A stretch of 64,000 nucleotides of DNA. Source: Streptomyces sp. Ag109_O5-1. GTDB lineage: Bacteria > Actinomycetota > Actinomycetes > Streptomycetales > Streptomycetaceae. Each line of letters opens with the position of its first letter. Within the stretch, counting starts at the first letter, position 1. The notes below the pieces were generated by a model. That model saw nothing but the letters and a program-made list of their open reading frames with translations. It was not told the origin of the DNA and did not search any database. Shown here piece by piece: positions 59,377 through 64,000 of the stretch. A program made the position numbers and the translations under genes. The DNA lies in contig NZ_RKQF01000001.1 of assembly GCF_003814875.1 (NCBI RefSeq), positions 1,860,001 to 1,924,000 of the forward strand, read 5' to 3'.

Positions 59377-59871
59377 TCAGCGCCTCGGTGCACCGGACAC
59401 GGTCCCGGGGGCACCGGCCACGCTGCCGGGGCGGCCGGCGGCCGGCCCGAGGTCACTCAGGACCAGTTCCTTGGCCCTGCGGAACTCGTCGTCCGAGATG
59501 TCGCCGCGGGCCTTCATCTCGGAGAGCTTGGTCAGCTCGTCGACGCTGCTGGTCCCGCCAGTGCCGCCCCTGGCGGTCTCCCGGACGTAGGACTCGAACG
59601 CCTTCTGCTGGTCGCGGGCCTGGGCGATCTCCCGCTGCCCCATGCCCTTGCCACGGGCGATCACGTAGACGAGGACGCCCAGGAACGGGACCACGATGCA
59701 GAGGGCCAGCCAGCCGGCCTTGGCCCAGCCGCCCATCGAGTCGTCGCGGAAGATGTCCAGGACGACCCGGAACAGCAGGACCAGCCACATGATCCACAGG
59801 AAGAGCCACAGCATGGTCCAGAAGGCGCTCAGCAACGGATAGTCGTACGCGAGGTAGGTCTGCGCGCTCAT
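59377..59871 (-). CDS. membrane protein with PLDc_N-like and SHOCT domains
   Basis: 164 residues. Two N-terminal transmembrane helices (WTMLWLFLWIMWLVLLFRVV and GWLALCIVVPFLGVLVYVIA) form a phospholipase-D-nuclease N-terminal-like anchor. A charged linker follows, then a short C-terminal SHOCT motif (VDELTKLSEMKARGDISDDE, FRRAKELVL). SHOCT motifs mediate oligomerisation. The function is unknown. Part of a run of three small genes behind the LAL regulator. Confidence 0.85.
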   Translation of the reverse strand: MSAQTYLAYDYPLLSAFWTMLWLFLWIMWLVLLFRVVLDIFRDDSMGGWAKAGWLALCIVVPFLGVLVYVIARGKGMGQREIAQARDQQKAFESYVRETARGGTGGTSSVDELTKLSEMKARGDISDDEFRRAKELVLSDLGPAAGRPGSVAGAPGTVSGAPRR

Positions 59872-60043
59872 TTGTGTCCTCCGTCCACGGCACCGGCTGT
59901 CGAGCCGGGCTCAGGTTTTCAGCGTGCGCACGGCACCCGGTGGAAGGCCTCACCCTGCGCGGGTGATCGTGGGCCCGGGAACGGCCGGCGGCACCGGGCG
60001 CTCCCGGGCGGCCCTGAACTGGTCCGTGTGGTCCTGGCGGCTG

Positions 60044-60241
60044 TCACTCCGGCACCGGCCGCATCTCGACGACCCGCAGTCCGAGCGACAGGCAGCGGTT
60101 CAGGAGCCCGTACAGGTGCGCCTCGTCGACGACATGACCGAACAGGATCGTCTGACCCGACATCATCACGTGATCCATTTCGGGGAATGCCTTGGTCAGC
60201 GTCTCCGACATGATCCCTTCGAGGCGGATCTCGTAGCGCAT
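60044..60241 (-). CDS. small conserved hypothetical protein of 65 residues
   Basis: Reads MRYEIRLEGIMSETLTKAFP, then EMDHVMMSGQTILFGHVVDE and AHLYGLLNRCLSLGLRVVEM. The alternating pattern suggests a compact beta-alpha-beta fold similar to ligand-binding ACT/ferredoxin-like modules; this is a reading of the pattern only. GGGAG lies seven bases before the ATG. I recall similar short proteins beside actinobacterial membrane/SHOCT genes but know of no function. Confidence 0.7.
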   Translation of the reverse strand: MRYEIRLEGIMSETLTKAFPEMDHVMMSGQTILFGHVVDEAHLYGLLNRCLSLGLRVVEMRPVPE

Positions 60242-60366
60242 GGGACGTCTCCCGCCGCGGGGCTGCTGCGGTCCATCCACCGAGCCTGCGCCGCGCGGCG
60301 GCGTTCGGCCTCACCCGGCAGAGGTGAACCGTCGCCGAACCTGCGTTCCGGTGGGCAGGGGGCGGG

Positions 60367-63040
60367 TCACAGCAGGCCGCGGTCGCGGGCCCGGCGTACC
60401 GCGTCGCCGCGCCGGCCCACCCCGAGTTTCCGGTAGACGCTCTTGAGGTGCGTCTTGACCGTGTTCACGGAGACGTACAGATCGGCGGCGATCTCCTGCG
60501 TGGACATCAGCTGGGCCAGCCGGGTGAGCACCTCGCGCTCACGGGCGCTCAGCTCCTCCACCACCGGCACCGGCGGCTCCTCGCCCGCTCCCCGTCCGCC
60601 GCCCGGCGCGCAGCCGTCGCCGAGGAGCCAGCCCGCGGTCAGGCCGTGCAGCGGCGGGGCCTCCAGCAGGCACCGGATCCGCGGTCCGGCGTCCAGGAAC
60701 GGGCGCCGCAACCGGTCCCGGCGGGCGTCCAGGAGCGCCCTGGCGAGCAATTTGCCGGCGGCACCGGTGTCCCCCGCCTCCGCCGCGGCGCGGGCGCGCA
60801 CCAGCGTGGCCCGGACCGTCACCCCGGGTCCGGCCCGGTCCGTGGTGCCCAGCCGCTCGGCCGCCGCGACGGCCTCCTCCTGGCGGCCGGCGGCGAACCG
60901 GGCCCATGCCAGTTCCGCGGCGTACCCGGGCTCGTCCTGGCAGGGCAGGTCGTCCAGCGCCTTGGCGGCCGTCTCCGGCCTGCCCTCGGCGAGGTGGGCG
61001 GCCGAGGCGGCCAGAGCCGTGTGGGCCTCGGCCCAGGGCGAGGGCGTCAGGGCCGGTACGGCAGGGCCGGCGGCGGTCGCCGCGGCCCGCGGGTCGCCGA
61101 GCGCCAGCAGGAGCCGTGCGGTCGCCAGGGCCCGGGCAGCCTCGGTCACCGGGTCGGGCAGGCCGGAGCCGGGTCCGGCCGCCTCGTCGAGCAGGCTCCG
61201 GGCCCGCTCCAGCTCGTCGCGGTCGACGGCGACGGCGGCCAGCACCAGCTGCGCGAGCCCGGCGCCGGGGGCGTGCTCCCCGCCGGGATACCGTGCCGCG
61301 GCCGCAGCCAGCGCCTGGCTCTCCGCCCTGCCGATCCAGCCGCCGAGATAGTCGATCAGCGCGAGATGGGCGAGGGCGTCCTCCCGTGGCAGGGCCGACG
61401 CCGTGTCGCAGGGGGTGGCGAGCACCTCGGTCAGCACCGCGCGCGCGTCGTCGAAACGTCCGGCCCATACCCGCGCCGAGCCCACATGGCAGAGCAGCAG
61501 GGCGGTGAGTTCGGGGTGTTTCGCCAGCAGCTGGGCGGGCACCTCGCGGCGCAGCCGCAGAGCCGCGGACATCGCCTGCTCGGCCCGGCCGGGGGCACCG
61601 GTCAGCCGGGCCGCCATGGCCTCCAGCAGCGCTCCGCTCAGGCGACGCGCGGCGGACGCCCCGTCGGGCAGGTTCTCCTCGGCGTGCCCCAGGTGGGCCA
61701 GGCCGAGACCGAGATCGGGCCCGGACAGCTCGCGGGCCGCGCGCACCAGGTCCGCCGCCGCGCCCGTGGCGGCGGAGTCCATGCGGGAGAACAGCTCGGT
61801 GACGTCGTCCGCGGGCGGGCCGGCGATGAGCCGGCCGAGCGCCAGGTCGTCCACGAGCGCGCCGGCGGTGAACTCCCAGTCACCCGCCGCCGCGCCGTGC
61901 GCCAGTGCCTCCGGTATCGCGCCGGAGTCCCGCAGCCAGCGGGCGGCCCGCAGATGGAGTTCCGGTTCGAGTCCCGGGGAGCGTGCCCGCAGATGGACCC
62001 GGAGGATCTCCGCGAACAGCGGGTGCAGCCGGTACCAGGAGTGCCCGAGGTCCTCGACGAACGCGTTCTGGCCGTGCAGCTCGGCCAGCCGGGCCTCGAC
62101 ACCGCCGCAGTCCGCCAGCGCCTCCGCGAGTTCGGGGCAGAAGCAGTCCAGCACGCTGACGCGCAGCAGCAGGTCCTGGGTCCCGGCCGGCTGGGCCTTC
62201 AGCACCTCGGCGAGCAGGAACTCGGCGATCATGCTGTGCCCGGCCTCGAACTCCTTCAGGTACGTCTCCGGGGTCCGCGCTCTGCTGGGCGGCCAGGGCG
62301 CACAGGCGCAGCCCGGCCGCCCAGCCCCCGGTGCGTTCCACCAGGCCCCGCACCGCCTCCGTGGGCAGCCGCAGTCCGTGCCGCGCCAGCAGCTCGGCCG
62401 CCTCCTCGGTGGTGAAGGCCAGCTCGGCGTTCCTGATCTCGGTGACGGCGCCCGCGCTCCGGTAGCGGTGCAGGGGCAGCAGGGGCTCGGAGCGGGTGAC
62501 CAGGACCAGCCGCAGCCCGTCCCCGGCATGGTGCAGGACGAACTCCAGCTGCTCGGCCGCATCGGGGGCGGCCAGCCGGTCGAAGTCGTCGAGCACGAGG
62601 ATCGCGGGCCGCTCCCGCCGGTTCAGGGTGTCGGCGATGCGGGTCAGCAGCCGGTGGTCGACCCGGGCCGCGTCCCGGGGGCCGGAGACTCCGGCGGGCA
62701 GCGGTGTCCCGGTCTCGTGGAGGGCGTGCAGCACATAGGCCCAGAACCTGCCCGAGCCCTGGTCAGCGGCCTCCACGGTGAGCCAGGCGACGGGCTGCCC
62801 GAGTCCGGCGGCCCAGTCGGCGACCAGCAGGGTCTTGCCGGCGCCCGCGGCACCGTCGACGATCGTCAGCGGCCGGTCGAGGGCCTGGTCCAGGTGGCCG
62901 GCGAGCCGGGGCCGGCGCAGGAAGGTGGGCGGCCTGGCCGGCACGGCGAACCGCGTCCGCAGAAACGGCTCGGCCGGCGGACCGGCCGGTACGGCGACCG
63001 GTCGGCGCGGGTACTCGTCCTGGACGGCCACAGAGATCAC
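60367..63040 (-). pseudogene. LAL-type LuxR regulator (MalT-like) with a single frameshift
   Basis: Two frames together encode ~890 residues. The first gives the ATPase part: RRPRLAGHLDQALDRPLTIV with Walker A DGAAGAGKTLLVADWAA and Walker B AILVLDDFDRL, ending at LCALAAQQSADP. The second continues ETYLKEFEAGHSMIAEFLLA, TPR-like helices, and the C-terminal LuxR helix-turn-helix ELSAREREVLTRLAQLMSTQ then VNTVKTHLKSVYRKLGV. The frames join at a run of four G (62270-62273, plus strand); removing one base restores a continuous protein. It is either a recent loss-of-function change, a slippage site or a sequencing error. The GTG start has GGGG upstream. Nothing else is seen in the 193-base gap above it. 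Confidence 0.85.
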
Positions 63041-63233
63041 CGCCCCTGCCCGTCAGGGCGCTGTCGGCGCTTCACACCTTCAGAATCCCAGCCTCGCCGC
63101 CACACCGCAGACCACGACCGACCGCCCCCACCACAGCCTCCCCGCCTGGGCGCAGGGCACGACCGACCCGGCCCGCCACACCCCCGCCCCGCATGCGCAG
63201 GGCGGGGTCCGTCGAGGGCCGTCGGGTGTGGGG

Positions 63234-64000
63234 TCATGTCCGGTCGCCGGGGTGGGCCGGGGCGGCGGCCGGGGGCGTGTCGGCGTCGCTGCGGCCGGCG
63301 GCCGCCAGCAGGCAGAGCACCGCGAGGACGGCCAGCAGCACGAGCACCAGCAGCAGGACCGTGAGCACGGTGGGATGGTTCCAGAGAGCGAAGACCAGAG
63401 TGATGATCAGCAGTGCGGCAAGGGTGATCCACCGCCGGTACGCGAGCGCCCAGGTGCCGGCCCGTCCGGTGCGGACGTGGTGCCCGGCCGCCCAGCGGGC
63501 GGCCGAGTCCGCCGTACGCTCCGACGTGCCCCGGACAGCCACCGGGAGGCGTCCCGGCCCGATGAAGTAGGCGCCCAGGGCGATGACCACGCCCAGGACG
63601 ACGGCCGTACGCAGGCTGACCCGCAGGAAACGCACCAGCGTGTCGAAGACGGCCGCGGCCGCCGCCTTGGACTGCACCTGGGACGGCAGGTGGTCCAGGT
63701 AGTAGCGGCGGGCGACGGCCAGGCCGACGGCTACCACCAGGCAGGCGAAGGCGGCGCCCAGCGCGGTGCGCGCCAGGGCCCGGCGCCGGCCGCGGGCGAG
63801 GAGGACACCGGCCGCGCCGAAGAGCACCACGAGGACCGGGAACCAGTTCCCGACGATGTCGAGCAGGCGGGCGCCCTTGCGGAACTTCGCCAGCTCGTCG
63901 GACTGGAACAGCACCAGCTGCTTGTTCACCTGGGGGATTTTGTCTGCGGGTTTCAGGCCCGCGTCGACCAGGTCCTGCTTGACGCGGTCGACGGCGGTAC
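63234..64000 (-). CDS. C-terminal part of an integral membrane protein (runs off the window)
   Basis: The frame is open to the window edge (254 codons seen) beginning TAVDRVKQDLVDAGLKPADK. An internal GTG at 63929 exists but the preceding residues are clearly coding, so the true start lies beyond. Helices: NWFPVLVVLFGAAGVLLA, TALGAAFACLVVAVGLAV, TAVVLGVVIALGAYFIG, WITLAALLIITLVFALW and VLLLVLVLLAVLAVLCLLA, with an extracellular-type loop YYLDHLPSQVQSKAAAAAVF between. It resembles unnamed streptomycete integral membrane proteins of ~400 residues; function unknown. Confidence 0.8.
   Translation of the reverse strand, partial: TAVDRVKQDLVDAGLKPADKIPQVNKQLVLFQSDELAKFRKGARLLDIVGNWFPVLVVLFGAAGVLLARGRRRALARTALGAAFACLVVAVGLAVARRYYLDHLPSQVQSKAAAAAVFDTLVRFLRVSLRTAVVLGVVIALGAYFIGPGRLPVAVRGTSERTADSAARWAAGHHVRTGRAGTWALAYRRWITLAALLIITLVFALWNHPTVLTVLLLVLVLLAVLAVLCLLAAAGRSDADTPPAAAPAHPGDRT

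Overview
The window is chromosomal DNA of a streptomycete. The evidence is very high GC with G/C-ending codons, GTG and even TTG starts, many ATGA/GTGA stop-start overlaps, long GC-rich hairpins between genes, and family content typical of Streptomyces (gas vesicle genes, SpoIIE-type phosphatases, LAL regulators, the ethylmalonyl-CoA operon next to psd-pssA). I see no tRNA, rRNA, CRISPR array, transposase or integrase.

Layout. 0-10 kb: end of a membrane protein; a metallo-beta-lactamase-fold hydrolase translationally coupled to a PLP-fold protein lacking the usual lysine; a secreted repeat protein; an ABC-F ATPase; a histidine phosphatase; a PAP2-diacylglycerol kinase fusion; a methyltransferase. 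10.3-12.7 kb: an eroded gas vesicle locus (gvpZ remnant, J, L, short S, K; no gvpA, O, F or G). 12.7-16 kb: an animal-type transketolase coupled to a type II NADH dehydrogenase. 16-25 kb: a holin-like protein, VOC protein, DUF5107/TPR protein, acetyltransferase and a tight four-peptidase operon (M55, M20, S9, S66). 25-36 kb: methyltransferase, large SpoIIE-type phosphatase, a DHA2 transporter fused to carboxypeptidase-regulatory-like domains, a radical SAM gene behind a LexA-type box, a secreted tripeptidyl-aminopeptidase-like hydrolase, and a ridA gene broken by a palindromic insert.

36-48 kb is the metabolic core: a two-domain 3-hydroxyacyl-CoA dehydrogenase, a TetR regulator, then crotonyl-CoA carboxylase/reductase, ethylmalonyl-CoA mutase, a malyl-CoA lyase family enzyme, a MaoC hydratase and an acyl-CoA dehydrogenase. 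Together these cover most of the ethylmalonyl-CoA pathway for acetyl-CoA assimilation and supply of ethylmalonyl-, methylmalonyl- and propionyl-CoA. Phosphatidylserine decarboxylase and synthase follow in the same direction. 48-53 kb: glycerate kinase, an ADP-ribosylglycohydrolase overlapping a NUDIX gene, two back-to-back gene stumps (LuxR and S8 protease), an acetyltransferase and a sirtuin. 53-64 kb: a Tat-exported FAD oxidoreductase, a DNA alkylation repair pair (Ogt and an Ada-AraC-AlkA fusion), a divergent SDR/LysR pair, a perfect 34-bp-arm palindrome between convergent genes, three small membrane or hypothetical proteins, a frameshifted LAL regulator and a truncated membrane protein.

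The most unusual aspects are the amount of small-scale gene decay (gvpZ, gvpS, ridA, LuxR/S8 stumps, an SDR remnant, the LAL frameshift), several strikingly long palindromes, and the fused transporter. I found no clearly new multi-gene system. The best candidates for unexplored biology are the peptidase operon, the transporter fusion, the ADP-ribose/NAD neighbourhood and the PLP-fold/MBL pair.
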